A stretch of 61,662 nt of DNA from Thermoplasmata archaeon (GTDB taxonomy: Archaea > Thermoplasmatota > Thermoplasmata > Methanomassiliicoccales > Methanomethylophilaceae): the NCBI GenBank assembly GCA_015063195.1, contig SUSX01000002.1, positions 1-61,662 of the forward strand, written 5' to 3'. Positions 20,838 through 30,226 of this stretch are shown here, piece after piece. A program made the translations under genes and the position numbers. Within the stretch, counting starts at the first letter, position 1, and every line of letters begins with the position of its first letter. The notes beneath the pieces are model-generated. The model saw only the letters and a program-made list of their open reading frames with translations, was not told where the DNA came from and did no database searches.

Positions 20838-21782
20838 ATGGATGACAAGTACCGTGAAACGTTGATTAAACAGCAATACAGAATATACAAAGACCATGCT
20901 GCTGTGAAACTCTGTCATTGGATGAAAGAATCTATGATTCACGGAAGAACCTGTTACAAACAGGATTTCTACGGCATCCAGTCACACAGATGTCTTCAGA
21001 TGACACCTGCAATCAATGAATGTTCCCATATGTGTCAGTTCTGCTGGAGGGTACAGGGACACGATTTTGAGGTCAAGGATTGGGCTGAACCCAAGGACAT
21101 GTTGGACAATCTCATTGAGATGCAGAGAAAACTTATCACAGGATTCAACGGTGATGACAGGTGCTCGAAACAGATGTATGAGGAGGCCCGTAACCCCAAT
21201 CAGGTCGCCATCTCCCTTGCCGGAGAACCGATTACATATCCGTATCTTTCAGATTTCCTTAAGGAATGCCATTCCAGAAAGATGATGACCTTCCTTGTCA
21301 CAAACGGTACATATCCCGAACAGTTGGAGGCTTTGGATGAACTCCCAAGACAGCTGTACATAACAGTTGCAGCACCTAATGAGGAAGTTTACAGAAAGAC
21401 ATGTGTTCCTAAGATATCTGACGGATGGGAAAGGATCATGAAGACATTGGAGCTCCTTCCGTCACTGGATACACGTACGGTCATCAGGCACACATTGGTT
21501 AAGGGTTTGAATTTCGGTTGGGTAGATGAGTATGCGAAATTGGACAACATCGCATCACCGGATATGATTGAACCCAAGGGATACGTGTTCGTCGGAAGTT
21601 CAAGGATGAGGCTTTCGATGGATTCGATGCCTTCATTTGATGAGATTAAGGATTTCTCAGAACAGTTGGGTGAAAGGACAGGAATGTCCATCGTGAAACA
21701 GAAACCAGACAGCCGTGTTGTCCTTTTAGGAAAGGAAGGGCTCGAGACCGATGTACGCAAGTACTACGGTCTCGATGATTGA
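20838..21782 (+). CDS. taw1: 4-demethylwyosine synthase (radical SAM, TYW1/Taw1)
   Basis: 314 aa; HRCLQMTPAINECSHMCQFCWR, VAISLAGEPITYPYLSDFLKECHSR, FLVTNGTYPEQL. Confidence 0.93.
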   Translation: MDDKYRETLIKQQYRIYKDHAAVKLCHWMKESMIHGRTCYKQDFYGIQSHRCLQMTPAINECSHMCQFCWRVQGHDFEVKDWAEPKDMLDNLIEMQRKLITGFNGDDRCSKQMYEEARNPNQVAISLAGEPITYPYLSDFLKECHSRKMMTFLVTNGTYPEQLEALDELPRQLYITVAAPNEEVYRKTCVPKISDGWERIMKTLELLPSLDTRTVIRHTLVKGLNFGWVDEYAKLDNIASPDMIEPKGYVFVGSSRMRLSMDSMPSFDEIKDFSEQLGERTGMSIVKQKPDSRVVLLGKEGLETDVRKYYGLDD

Positions 21783-21784
21783 AT

Positions 21785-22339
21785 TTAGAATTTGCTTCCG
21801 ATTGCCAATGCTTCGGCCATGACGTCTGCGTTCTCGGCTGCTACGTTGGGTGCGAAGCCTTCTTTCATGACAATCTTGCCGACAGGCTGGAATTTCAGGA
21901 AGTTTGCAAAGACACCTTCGATGTTGTTTGCGATTGCAACTGCACCGTCGTATCCTCCGCCGCATGTGACTGCGACTGCAACCTTCTTTCCTGCTTCGAT
22001 GTTGGGGACGAAGTCTGCTCCGAGGTATCCGTAGAGCCTGTCCTCGAACATTCTGTACTGTGAAGCGGGCTGTCCGAAGTAATCGGGTACTCCGATGATG
22101 ACTCCCTCTGCTCCTCTGATCTCTTCGAGGATCTCTCCGATGTCGTCCTTAATGACACATTTTGCTGCTTTCTTACAGCCCATGCATGCCTGGCATCCTT
22201 TCTTGTTCTCCAAGTCGTTGATGCGGTAGACTTTGACTGATTTTCCGTTCTTCTCTGCTCCCTCTGCCATCTTCAATGCGATGGTATCGGAGTTTGCTCC
22301 CTTTCTGGGGGATGTCAATACTACTACAATGTCTGCCAT
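21785..22339 (-). CDS. NADPH-dependent FMN reductase / flavodoxin-like protein
   Basis: 184 aa; IVVVLTSPRKGANSDTIALKMAEGAEKNGKSVKVYRINDLENKKGCQACMGCKK...GVIIGVPDYFGQPAS. Confidence 0.88.
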   Translation of the reverse strand: MADIVVVLTSPRKGANSDTIALKMAEGAEKNGKSVKVYRINDLENKKGCQACMGCKKAAKCVIKDDIGEILEEIRGAEGVIIGVPDYFGQPASQYRMFEDRLYGYLGADFVPNIEAGKKVAVAVTCGGGYDGAVAIANNIEGVFANFLKFQPVGKIVMKEGFAPNVAAENADVMAEALAIGSKF

Positions 22340-22410
22340 TGATATCAGTTACAAAATGTTACTTAGTGGATATAAAGATATCGTATATTAATACTTGAAA
22401 TGTAATTACA
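22338..22410. promoter_or_regulatory. Divergent flavodoxin/HxlR promoter with repeated GTTAC and palindromes
   Basis: TGATATCA (22338-22345), GTTACAAAAT/GTTACTTAGT 10-bp-period repeats (22346-22365), TGTAATTACA palindrome (22401-22410). Confidence 0.5.
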
Positions 22411-22415
22411 GTAAC

Positions 22416-22775
22416 ATGGAGTTCACAGAACCTAGAATGAACTGTGCCATTGATGCCACCATGTCCCTGATTGAGGGCAGATGGAAGACGGTCATCCTGT
22501 GCAGACTGTACAGAGAGGACAGGCCGTTGAGATTCAGTGAACTTTCCAGCGGTATCGAGAACATTTCTTCCAGAATTTTATCTAAACAGCTCAAAGAGAT
22601 GGAGAAAGATGGGTTGATTATCCGCAGCGTATATCCTGAGGTTCCTGTCCGTGTTGAATATGCACTTACGGAAAAGGCATATTCATTGATGCCGATAATG
22701 AAGATGATGGCCGAGTGGGGACTGAACAATGCATTCTCCAACCGTGTGAAGTTCGACGATTCAATTCTTGTTTAA
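22416..22775 (+). CDS. HxlR-family transcriptional regulator
   Basis: MNCAIDATMSLIEGRWKTVILCRLYREDRPLRFSELSSGIENISSRILSKQLKEMEKDGLI. Start taken as ATG 22416 rather than the TTG at 22395. Confidence 0.92.
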   Translation: MEFTEPRMNCAIDATMSLIEGRWKTVILCRLYREDRPLRFSELSSGIENISSRILSKQLKEMEKDGLIIRSVYPEVPVRVEYALTEKAYSLMPIMKMMAEWGLNNAFSNRVKFDDSILV

Positions 22776-22812
22776 TCGTTCGTATTATTACTCAGTATGA
22801 TATTCCTCATCT

Positions 22813-23757
22813 ATGGCATCGTACCGTGTGAATCTTGTATCTACTCTCGAAGCTAGCTCCGCTTATGACCGTTGCAGGAACGGACAGTTCTTCTCTGCTA
22901 AAGGTGACATCTACGGAGTATGTGTGAAGCTTATCACTTCTTCAAAGACCAATATCGAGATGTGGACAGATAATTTCGCACCTATGGGCGAAGGGATAAG
23001 GTCACACGCAATGATCATAGTACTGGACGATCCTGAAAGGGGTGTTGAGGTGGATTATGATCCCGTTACATCAATTGCAGTTCTGTACAATTTCGATTAC
23101 TACGGATGGATCAAGAGTATAGCATTGGCAGTTGCCACCGATATTTTGGAAGATTCACATAACATATTCGCAGTCCACGGTGCCGCGTTGGATCTTGACG
23201 GAATCGGAGTATCTCTGATTGCACCTTCCAAGACAGGAAAGACTACACAATCCTGGGGTCTTTTAAGAGTGGATAATGCACATCTCATTACCGACGATTG
23301 GTTCTTCGTGAGGTTAACAGAAGGAAGGCCCAGAGTATTTGGTTCCGAGAAGAACTGTTACATCGATGCGGACATAGGTGACGTATGGGATGAATATAAG
23401 CCGTTGGTCAATCAGACCCATTTCGACAATAAAGGAAGAGGAATTGCCAATGTACGTTGGGTTATGGGTCCTGATTCTGTTGTAACCACTGTTTCCATGA
23501 GGAATGTCGTACTTCTGAAACGTGACAAGAATGATTCCGAGACAGTCAGGAAACTGAACGTAGATGATGCCTTGGACTATCTGGTATCCAACGATTTCTG
23601 CAATCCCCATCAGATGATAAGGGATGAGAGGAAGATGAAGATCAGAACAGAGTTCTTCAGAAGATACCTTTCAAATTGTGAGATCTTTATGATCAATACA
23701 GTCAAGAGTGCTGAGGAAACTCAGGATCTCATCAGAGAAGCATTGGGAATCCAGTAA
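22813..23757 (+). CDS. HPr kinase/PEPCK-like P-loop protein of unknown function
   Basis: 314 aa; VHGAALDLDGIGVSLIAPSKTGKTTQSWGLLRVDNAHLITDDWFF resembles the HprK C-terminal kinase fold. Confidence 0.6.
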   Translation: MASYRVNLVSTLEASSAYDRCRNGQFFSAKGDIYGVCVKLITSSKTNIEMWTDNFAPMGEGIRSHAMIIVLDDPERGVEVDYDPVTSIAVLYNFDYYGWIKSIALAVATDILEDSHNIFAVHGAALDLDGIGVSLIAPSKTGKTTQSWGLLRVDNAHLITDDWFFVRLTEGRPRVFGSEKNCYIDADIGDVWDEYKPLVNQTHFDNKGRGIANVRWVMGPDSVVTTVSMRNVVLLKRDKNDSETVRKLNVDDALDYLVSNDFCNPHQMIRDERKMKIRTEFFRRYLSNCEIFMINTVKSAEETQDLIREALGIQ

Positions 23758-23765
23758 GTGAAATC

Positions 23766-25007
23766 ATGAAGAGAGCGTTATACTTCGAGTGTAATTCCGG
23801 AATCAGCGGAGATATGGCAGTCGCTTCGCTGCTGGATTTAGGTGCAGACAGGGGAGTATTGATGGATGCTCTCTCATCACTGCATCTTGACGGATTCACT
23901 GTTGAGATAAAGGATGTTGTTAAAAACGGCATCAAAGCATGCGATTTCGATGTGATTTTGGAACACGACAATCACGATCACGATATGCATTATCTTCACG
24001 GAAAGACCGCCTGTCAACTGTCTCACCATCACCATCATCACGGAAGAAATCTGCCTGAGATTTTAGAGATAATAGATCATTCAAACATGAACGGTGATGC
24101 AAAAAAGTTGGCATCCAGAATATTTACGGTAATAGCAGAAGCGGAAGCTGAAGTTCACGGTAAGACAATCGATACCGTTCATTTTCATGAGGTAGGGGCT
24201 GTAGATTCTATCGTGGATATTGTGTCATTTGCAGTATGTTTCGATAATTTGGGATTGAATGAAGTGTTCATACCGTATCTTTGCGAAGGTAACGGAACAG
24301 TAAGATGTCAGCACGGAATACTGCCCATACCTGTTCCCGCCACTGCAGAAATCGTGAGAGTCAACGGGTTGAATCTGAGGCAGACCGATGTGATGGGGGA
24401 GCTGGTGACTCCGACAGGCGCAGGCATCGCTGCAGTCGTAAAGACCAAGGATAAACTGCCTAAGGAATATTCAATAGAAGCTATTGGCATCGGTGCAGGT
24501 AAAAGACAGTATGAATGTTCGGGAATACTTAGGGCAATGATCATCGGATATGATGATACATCCGATACTGCAGTGAAGATAGAGACAAATGTAGATGACT
24601 GTCCCGGAGAGATATTGGGTGCAGTGATGGAGGATCTGTTTTCCATCGGAGTAAAGGATGCATTTTATACGCCTGTATTCATGAAGAAGAACAGGCCTGC
24701 TTACATGATTACCGTGATATGTGACGATTCGTTGGTGGCCGATGTAGAATCGATTTTATTCAGAGAGACTACAACAATCGGTGTCAGGAAAGAACCGGTT
24801 GAAAGATCTATTCTTGAAAGGAGAATCATTTCTGTTGATACGGAATTCGGCGGAATATCAGTTAAAGTCTGTAATTCTCCGGATGGAATCAGATATTATC
24901 CTGAATTTGATTCTGTAAAGGACAGAGCACGTGAATCCGGAAGATCATATAAGGAAGTGTATGAGTCTGCCGTGAAATCAGCAACGGCTACCCATGGTAA
25001 AAGATAA
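23766..25007 (+). CDS. larC: Nickel pincer cofactor biosynthesis protein LarC
   Basis: 413 aa; FECNSGISGDMAVASLLDLGAD, His-rich LSHHHHHHGRN, VHFHEVGAVDSIVDIV, VTPTGAGIAAVV, ETNVDDCPGEILGAVME. Confidence 0.93.
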   Translation: MKRALYFECNSGISGDMAVASLLDLGADRGVLMDALSSLHLDGFTVEIKDVVKNGIKACDFDVILEHDNHDHDMHYLHGKTACQLSHHHHHHGRNLPEILEIIDHSNMNGDAKKLASRIFTVIAEAEAEVHGKTIDTVHFHEVGAVDSIVDIVSFAVCFDNLGLNEVFIPYLCEGNGTVRCQHGILPIPVPATAEIVRVNGLNLRQTDVMGELVTPTGAGIAAVVKTKDKLPKEYSIEAIGIGAGKRQYECSGILRAMIIGYDDTSDTAVKIETNVDDCPGEILGAVMEDLFSIGVKDAFYTPVFMKKNRPAYMITVICDDSLVADVESILFRETTTIGVRKEPVERSILERRIISVDTEFGGISVKVCNSPDGIRYYPEFDSVKDRARESGRSYKEVYESAVKSATATHGKR

Positions 25008-25074
25008 CTGAATCGAACTTCAGAATCCGATTCAGGAAGTGTTTTTAGTTCGTGAATACGAATCCGGAGCTTAT

Positions 25075-25158
25075 TTAAAAGAAGCTGTAGAACAATGCTA
25101 CAACAACAGCTGCTGCGATTGTTGCGATTCCTACGAATGCTAATGTTTTGCTCTTCAT
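25075..25158 (-). CDS. Tiny single-TM ORF (27 aa), MKSKTLAFVGIATIAAAVVVALFYSFF
   Basis: Hand-translated; below ORF-track threshold. Confidence 0.4.
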   Translation of the reverse strand: MKSKTLAFVGIATIAAAVVVALFYSFF

Positions 25159-25226
25159 GATGGTGAATGGTACAAGATTGTTAAATAGGTTTTGTGTGAA
25201 ACCGTCTGGATAAGAAAAAGAAGAAA

Positions 25227-25244
25227 GTATGGGTCCCCCCATAC
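25227..25244 (-). terminator. Hairpin terminator of the 28585->25252 operon
   Basis: GTATGGG-TCCC-CCCATAC; minus-strand T-rich tract TTTCTTCTTTTTCTT follows. Confidence 0.65.
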
Positions 25245-25251
25245 GTTTAGT

Positions 25252-26604
25252 TTACCACTTGGGTTTGATACCTGAATACAGTAACAATCCGAAGAATACT
25301 GCACAGAGTCCGATTGCCAACACTCCGAAAACGGCACCGAATCCATCGGATTCAGGAATACCTTCTGTGTACAGTTCATACTCGATCTGGAAACAATCCT
25401 CAGAGTTTGTAATGATTGGTGCTGCCATTATGTAGTATTCTTTAGCTATTGATGTAGTGATATCTATGAGAACTTCGTCCAGAAGCAGAACCTTATCTCC
25501 TTTTGTATCTACGAGATACATCATATATTTTGACGAATCATAATCTACTGCAATTTTTGCATTTGTATTCGCCGTCAGATAGAATGCCTTTTCTGTATTA
25601 TCTGTAAGTTTTTTTCCGGTTCCTGCGTATGATCCGTCGATATAGAAAGTGGGTTCGTACAAATCAATTACATTACACAATGTATAAATCCAAACTTTTC
25701 CACCTGATTCGGATTTGAAGTCATATACATTCGGATAGTATTCGTACGGGATGCTGGTGATGCTCTTGTCTATAATTTCTCTTTTGAATTTATTTGCACT
25801 TTCCTCATCAACAAAAACATAGTTGTTTCCGTCAGAACCGATATAGTGGTTTCCGGCACTTACATTAACAGTAAAAAAGTACCATCCAAGTGTCGTAGAG
25901 CCTGTATTCTTTTCCATTTCTGCATTTTCATCGATGTAATTCAGTTCCTTATCGGGACTCATACTGTAGTATGTAAGAAGCGGATAAGGGCTCCAACCGT
26001 GATTGTTTGTGAAACGGTATTTTCCTTTCTTGTCGATAGTCACTTCTTTGGATTTTCCAGCTTCAAAGCTATCTACAACGGTGCCGTTACTGCTTTTTTC
26101 AAGCGAACCGTTTCTGCTGAATTTGAAAGTGTATTTTCCTGGTTCGAGTTCAAGTTCAGTATTGGGCCACTCATAGCTGTATGCATAGAATTCTCCGACA
26201 TGACTGTATGTGTCGGTTTCAGGAATGTTAGTGATTTTACATTTAATTGTTGTGTTTATATCGCTGTAAGACATGAGATATGCATTTTCACAATCATAAG
26301 GTATGTAGATTTCATCACCAATGTAGTATTCTTCATCTCCGATGCAGAGGTATGTGCTATATACATACTGAGGTTCGATGAACTCAAATTTCAGCGGTCC
26401 AGCTTTCAATGAGAGTTTGGTGTAATCCGAAGCAAAATCATTACCCGGACCAAATATCTTGATTTCATATTCGGTTCCAACAGGTATCTCATCAATGATC
26501 TGATTGTCATCTTCAGTTTCAGCATCAGCATTTTCATTGAATATGCAGAAGACAGCCAAAGATGCAATCAATATTGTCAAAATAATCAATGTCTTGTCTT
26601 TCAT
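25252..26604 (-). CDS. Secreted/membrane-anchored protein of unknown function, ABC-operon associated
   Basis: Signal-like MKDKTLIILTILIASLAVFCIFNENADAE and C-terminal TM GFGAVFGVLAIGLCAVFFGLLLYSGIKPKW; start trimmed from 26748 to 26604. Confidence 0.7.
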   Translation of the reverse strand: MKDKTLIILTILIASLAVFCIFNENADAETEDDNQIIDEIPVGTEYEIKIFGPGNDFASDYTKLSLKAGPLKFEFIEPQYVYSTYLCIGDEEYYIGDEIYIPYDCENAYLMSYSDINTTIKCKITNIPETDTYSHVGEFYAYSYEWPNTELELEPGKYTFKFSRNGSLEKSSNGTVVDSFEAGKSKEVTIDKKGKYRFTNNHGWSPYPLLTYYSMSPDKELNYIDENAEMEKNTGSTTLGWYFFTVNVSAGNHYIGSDGNNYVFVDEESANKFKREIIDKSITSIPYEYYPNVYDFKSESGGKVWIYTLCNVIDLYEPTFYIDGSYAGTGKKLTDNTEKAFYLTANTNAKIAVDYDSSKYMMYLVDTKGDKVLLLDEVLIDITTSIAKEYYIMAAPIITNSEDCFQIEYELYTEGIPESDGFGAVFGVLAIGLCAVFFGLLLYSGIKPKW

Positions 26605-27626
26605 TACATATCCCTCCTTTTGATTATGAAGAATCCTCCTGCAAGACAGGCTATTCCCAAAACTATAGACGTGAGAATCATTACGATGGCGTTCATATCC
26701 ATGGTAATGGGTGTCATTAATTGACCGAATGCCAGAAGAGACAGACAATTCATGTTGAACATTGCCGAAATTACAGGTTGACCTAGGCTTGCCATAGCAA
26801 GGTCTGGGCCGGCAACAGGCAAATACAAAAGCAGGTCACCTAGTGCAGACAGAGGTTCCTTGAATGAAGAGAGTGCTTCAACATTGGGCAGGAATTTGAC
26901 TAAGATGATGAGTGCCGGCAATGCAATGGCCAGGAACAAAATCGCCCTCATGCTGGAACCTCTCTTAGAATGTGCACTCATCATGTACGTGAATGCACAG
27001 AAGAAGAATGTGGATGCCATCATAACCAACAGGGATTTGAACAAAGGCCCGGAATATGTTGCATCGGTTCCGCCCATCAGAGCCATCAATATCGAAATAC
27101 CGTAAGCTGCTGTTATAACTCCCCAGCAAAGAGTCAATCCTGCAAAGAATTTACCGATGTAGAATGCGAATCTGGACATAGGTAGTGGCAGAGAGAAGTA
27201 AATTGTACGCTCATTGTATTCACGTGGGAGCATTGAACCGCATACTGTAGTACAAATGAACATGGATATTATGGGCATTGCCATCAAACATGTAGAGATG
27301 TAGATGTTGGTTACATGACTGTTCTCTACTTCCATCAGATTATTAATCAACACAATGTAAATTATCGGAATGAGTGCAAGAAGAACCAGAAGTCCCCATA
27401 CGGTCTTTTCCTTTGTAAATCTCTTCATCTGTGTCAGATAAGCGATCCAGATTTGTTTGATATTGGATGGCAGCTCGTATGAGACATCCCTGTGTGCATC
27501 AGCATCACTGAGAGTTCTCTCAGCCTCATCGTAATCGTCCTTGATAGTCTCTACAGGTGCGGATTTCCTGAACATCTTGGTGAAATCAAATTTCTCCCCG
27601 CCGTTCTCTTTACCGAAAGGCTTCAT
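26604..27626 (-). CDS. ABC-2 type transporter permease
   Basis: 340 aa; multiple TM segments; overlaps stop/start with ABC ATPase. Confidence 0.85.
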   Translation of the reverse strand: MKPFGKENGGEKFDFTKMFRKSAPVETIKDDYDEAERTLSDADAHRDVSYELPSNIKQIWIAYLTQMKRFTKEKTVWGLLVLLALIPIIYIVLINNLMEVENSHVTNIYISTCLMAMPIISMFICTTVCGSMLPREYNERTIYFSLPLPMSRFAFYIGKFFAGLTLCWGVITAAYGISILMALMGGTDATYSGPLFKSLLVMMASTFFFCAFTYMMSAHSKRGSSMRAILFLAIALPALIILVKFLPNVEALSSFKEPLSALGDLLLYLPVAGPDLAMASLGQPVISAMFNMNCLSLLAFGQLMTPITMDMNAIVMILTSIVLGIACLAGGFFIIKRRDM

Positions 27627-28585
27627 TTTACATTCACCTCCCCGTCGTCGGTGAGCTGCATATACAGACTCTCGATATCTGCACCGGATTCATTCATCGA
27701 CAGCAGTCTGAGTTTGTGTCTGTATACCATATCAACGATGTCAGCCTGCTGTTCGTCCGTTCCGATGAATCTGAACTTAACAGATTTCTCTCCGGTACGT
27801 TCCAGGGATGAAACGCCCTGCATATGTTCAATATCGTAGACGAAAGTGTTATCGAATTCAGTCAAAGTCTTAAGTTCGATGTCCACACCTCTTGCATCCA
27901 TTGCTGCGTTGTGGATCAAAGTGTTCACATCACCGCTGATGATCTTCTTTCCGTGGTTGATCATCGTCATGGATGTACACATCTCAGAGACTTCTTTGAG
28001 AATATGAGTGCTGATAAGAAGTGTCAGATCTCTCTTCTTAAGATTGTTCAGTGTCTGTCTGATTTCAATCATTCCTCTGGGGTCGAGACCTGATGTGGGT
28101 TCGTCAAGGATAATAAGTTCCGGATTGGGAAGCATTGCCGCGGCAAGAGAGACTCTCTGCCTCATACCCTTTGAGAACTGACCGACGGGTTTGTCGCGCC
28201 ATTTCCACATCCTTACTTCTTCAAGAACGTCTCTTGCACGGATCCTGATCTCAGGTTTTGACAATCCATGGATCATTCCCACATATTCCAACATCTCTGC
28301 GGGAGTAAAATTCGGATATGATTCGGGAGTCTCAATGACACAGCCTACGTGCCTCATAGCCTCCTTATGATTCATGGAGTCCACACCGTTTACCAGGATG
28401 GTACCTTCAGTCGGCGTCACCAACCCTGTGATTGCTTTCAGGGTCGTACTCTTTCCTGCACCGTTCGGACCGAGGAGTCCCATGAACTCTCCTTTCTTCA
28501 CAGTCATGGACAGGTTGTCCACCGCAGTGAAAGAACCGTAACGCTTCGTGAGGTTCTGAACCTCCAATAAAGCGTGTTCGCTCAT
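27623..28585 (-). CDS. ABC transporter ATP-binding protein
   Basis: 320 aa; LLGPNGAGKSTTLKAITG, FSKGMRQRVSLAAAMLPNPELIILDEPTSGLDPRG. Confidence 0.94.
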   Translation of the reverse strand: MSEHALLEVQNLTKRYGSFTAVDNLSMTVKKGEFMGLLGPNGAGKSTTLKAITGLVTPTEGTILVNGVDSMNHKEAMRHVGCVIETPESYPNFTPAEMLEYVGMIHGLSKPEIRIRARDVLEEVRMWKWRDKPVGQFSKGMRQRVSLAAAMLPNPELIILDEPTSGLDPRGMIEIRQTLNNLKKRDLTLLISTHILKEVSEMCTSMTMINHGKKIISGDVNTLIHNAAMDARGVDIELKTLTEFDNTFVYDIEHMQGVSSLERTGEKSVKFRFIGTDEQQADIVDMVYRHKLRLLSMNESGADIESLYMQLTDDGEVNVK

Positions 28586-28698
28586 GAAATTTGATACAAT
28601 TTTTGTGTATTTAATATGTGCATGTTTTCAGCAGTGAAAATGCATAAATTCCATCGCCGTTAAGATTCCAACAATTCTGTTAAGAATATGCCAGATTA

Positions 28699-29385
28699 TT
28701 ACAGAATAACAGGTACTGGACCACCCATTTCTATGGAGTCTTCAGTGACCGTCGAGTTATAAGCGAAGATGTTCACGCCTGATTTCTTTGCCAAGCGCAG
28801 TGCATCGGAGAATTCCGGATCTGTAGTATCATTGGGGGAGAACGATTCCACATCACTCATCTGAATAAGGAACACTATGCACGGTATGTATCCGTCCTTT
28901 TGAGATTCTATCAACTCAAGGATGTGTTTCCTTCCTCTTTCGGTGGGGGCATCGGGGAACATGACTTTATCATCAATTTCTAAGGTAACTCCTTTGACCT
29001 CGATCAGATATTTGTTCTCAGAATCTTCCGCATAGATGTCTATTCTGGAATTTCCGTATCTGTATTCTCTTTTGATGTATGTCACTGAAGAGAACAGAGG
29101 AATTTTCTTTAGATAGTGGGCAACAGTATCATTCGGAATCTGGCTGTCGATGTTTATTAGTCTGTTTCCTTTTCTTACAGTGACAAGATCGTATTTGGTC
29201 GATCTGTTTGGATTATCTGAAACGGCGAGAAAGACTTCGACACCGTCAATCAGGAGTTCTTTACATCTTCCGGTATTTTTCACATGACATTTTTCGAGAA
29301 TACCGTCGATTTCCACATAGGCTATGAATCTGTTAGGTCTGCTTCTGAAAATTCCGCGGACAATTTTGTCATAACCTATGGCCAT
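28699..29385 (-). CDS. sfsA: SfsA family DNA/RNA nuclease
   Basis: 228 aa; ECHVKNTGRCKELLIDGVEVFLA, YRYGNSRIDIYAED...YLIEVKGVTL, FPDAPTERGRKHILEL. Confidence 0.9.
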   Translation of the reverse strand: MAIGYDKIVRGIFRSRPNRFIAYVEIDGILEKCHVKNTGRCKELLIDGVEVFLAVSDNPNRSTKYDLVTVRKGNRLINIDSQIPNDTVAHYLKKIPLFSSVTYIKREYRYGNSRIDIYAEDSENKYLIEVKGVTLEIDDKVMFPDAPTERGRKHILELIESQKDGYIPCIVFLIQMSDVESFSPNDTTDPEFSDALRLAKKSGVNIFAYNSTVTEDSIEMGGPVPVIL

Positions 29386-29583
29386 GTAATAGTGAAAGGA
29401 TTTAGGATATTTGTATATGCGTCAGATATAGTCCGGACTGTTGATTAGAGTGAGTTTTTGGTTCTACTGTAGCTTGAGTAGAGTATGGATTACGGTAGAG
29501 AAAAATTTATTATGATTTATTTTCTTCAAAATGTTATAAAAATATTTATTACGTTTTATTTATCTGAAATCAGTGAGAGTATC

Positions 29584-29682
29584 ATGTTAATCAGAAGAAA
29601 AGATTACATGGACCGTCTCGGATTGGGTTCGGAAGACGGCATAGATATAGTAAATCTATATGGTTGGCTACTAAATGATTGA
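29584..29682 (+). pseudogene. Candidate truncated N-terminus of a DUF4143-type AAA ATPase
   Basis: MLIRRKDYMDRL resembles the N-terminus of that family; P-loop and rest absent; AT-rich promoter upstream. Confidence 0.4.
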
Positions 29683-29690
29683 ATTGTTGT

Positions 29691-30221
29691 TTACAGAGTA
29701 TCCGGCAATTCATCCTGAAGTTCACGCAGTTCGTTGAGACATCTTACGAATTCCTGATGTTCTCTGTCTGCAGCTTCTCTGAGTTCCAATGATAACTGAT
29801 GACATTGGTCTGCCAATGATCTTGCAGCATCCACTTCAAGTCTGATTTTCTCAATCTGTTCGTGGATTGCCTGTGATTTTGCATGATTCTCCACAACTGA
29901 TCTGTGGTAAGCGTCCCTTTCCTCTTTCATCGCACCGAGGTCCCTGACGCCGTTGGCCTTTGCCTCATTGATTTTTTCTGTAAGGGATTCACGCTGAGCC
30001 TTAGCCTCTCTGGTCAATTGATTGAAATGATCCCTTTCGGTTTTCAGTTCATTGATCTTTGACATATGTTTTCTGGAGAGTTCTTTGTAATTGTCCCTCT
30101 TCATCTGCTGTGTCCTGGCCTGTTCCTGATAGTTGTCCCTCTTTTTCTTGTGGTTGTTGAGTTCTGCGTTCTTCTCTTTAAGGAGTTCATTGAGGGTCTT
30201 CAGTTCTTCATCAATGGTCAT
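29691..30221 (-). CDS. Coiled-coil protein
   Basis: Heptad-rich MTIDEELKTLNELLKEKNAELNNHKKKRDNYQEQARTQQMKRDNYKELSRKHMSKINELKTERDHF... Confidence 0.8.
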   Translation of the reverse strand: MTIDEELKTLNELLKEKNAELNNHKKKRDNYQEQARTQQMKRDNYKELSRKHMSKINELKTERDHFNQLTREAKAQRESLTEKINEAKANGVRDLGAMKEERDAYHRSVVENHAKSQAIHEQIEKIRLEVDAARSLADQCHQLSLELREAADREHQEFVRCLNELRELQDELPDTL

Positions 30222-30226
30222 ATCGT

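Noticed and set aside
24030-24062. HHHHHH run in LarC as a cloning-tag artefact
   Set aside because: His-rich loops are normal in LarC proteins, and the context is continuous genomic coding sequence.
25846-26412. 188-aa + strand ORF opposite the ABC-associated secreted protein
   Set aside because: Antisense, Phe/Ile-rich artefact of an AT-rich coding strand; no initiation signal seen.
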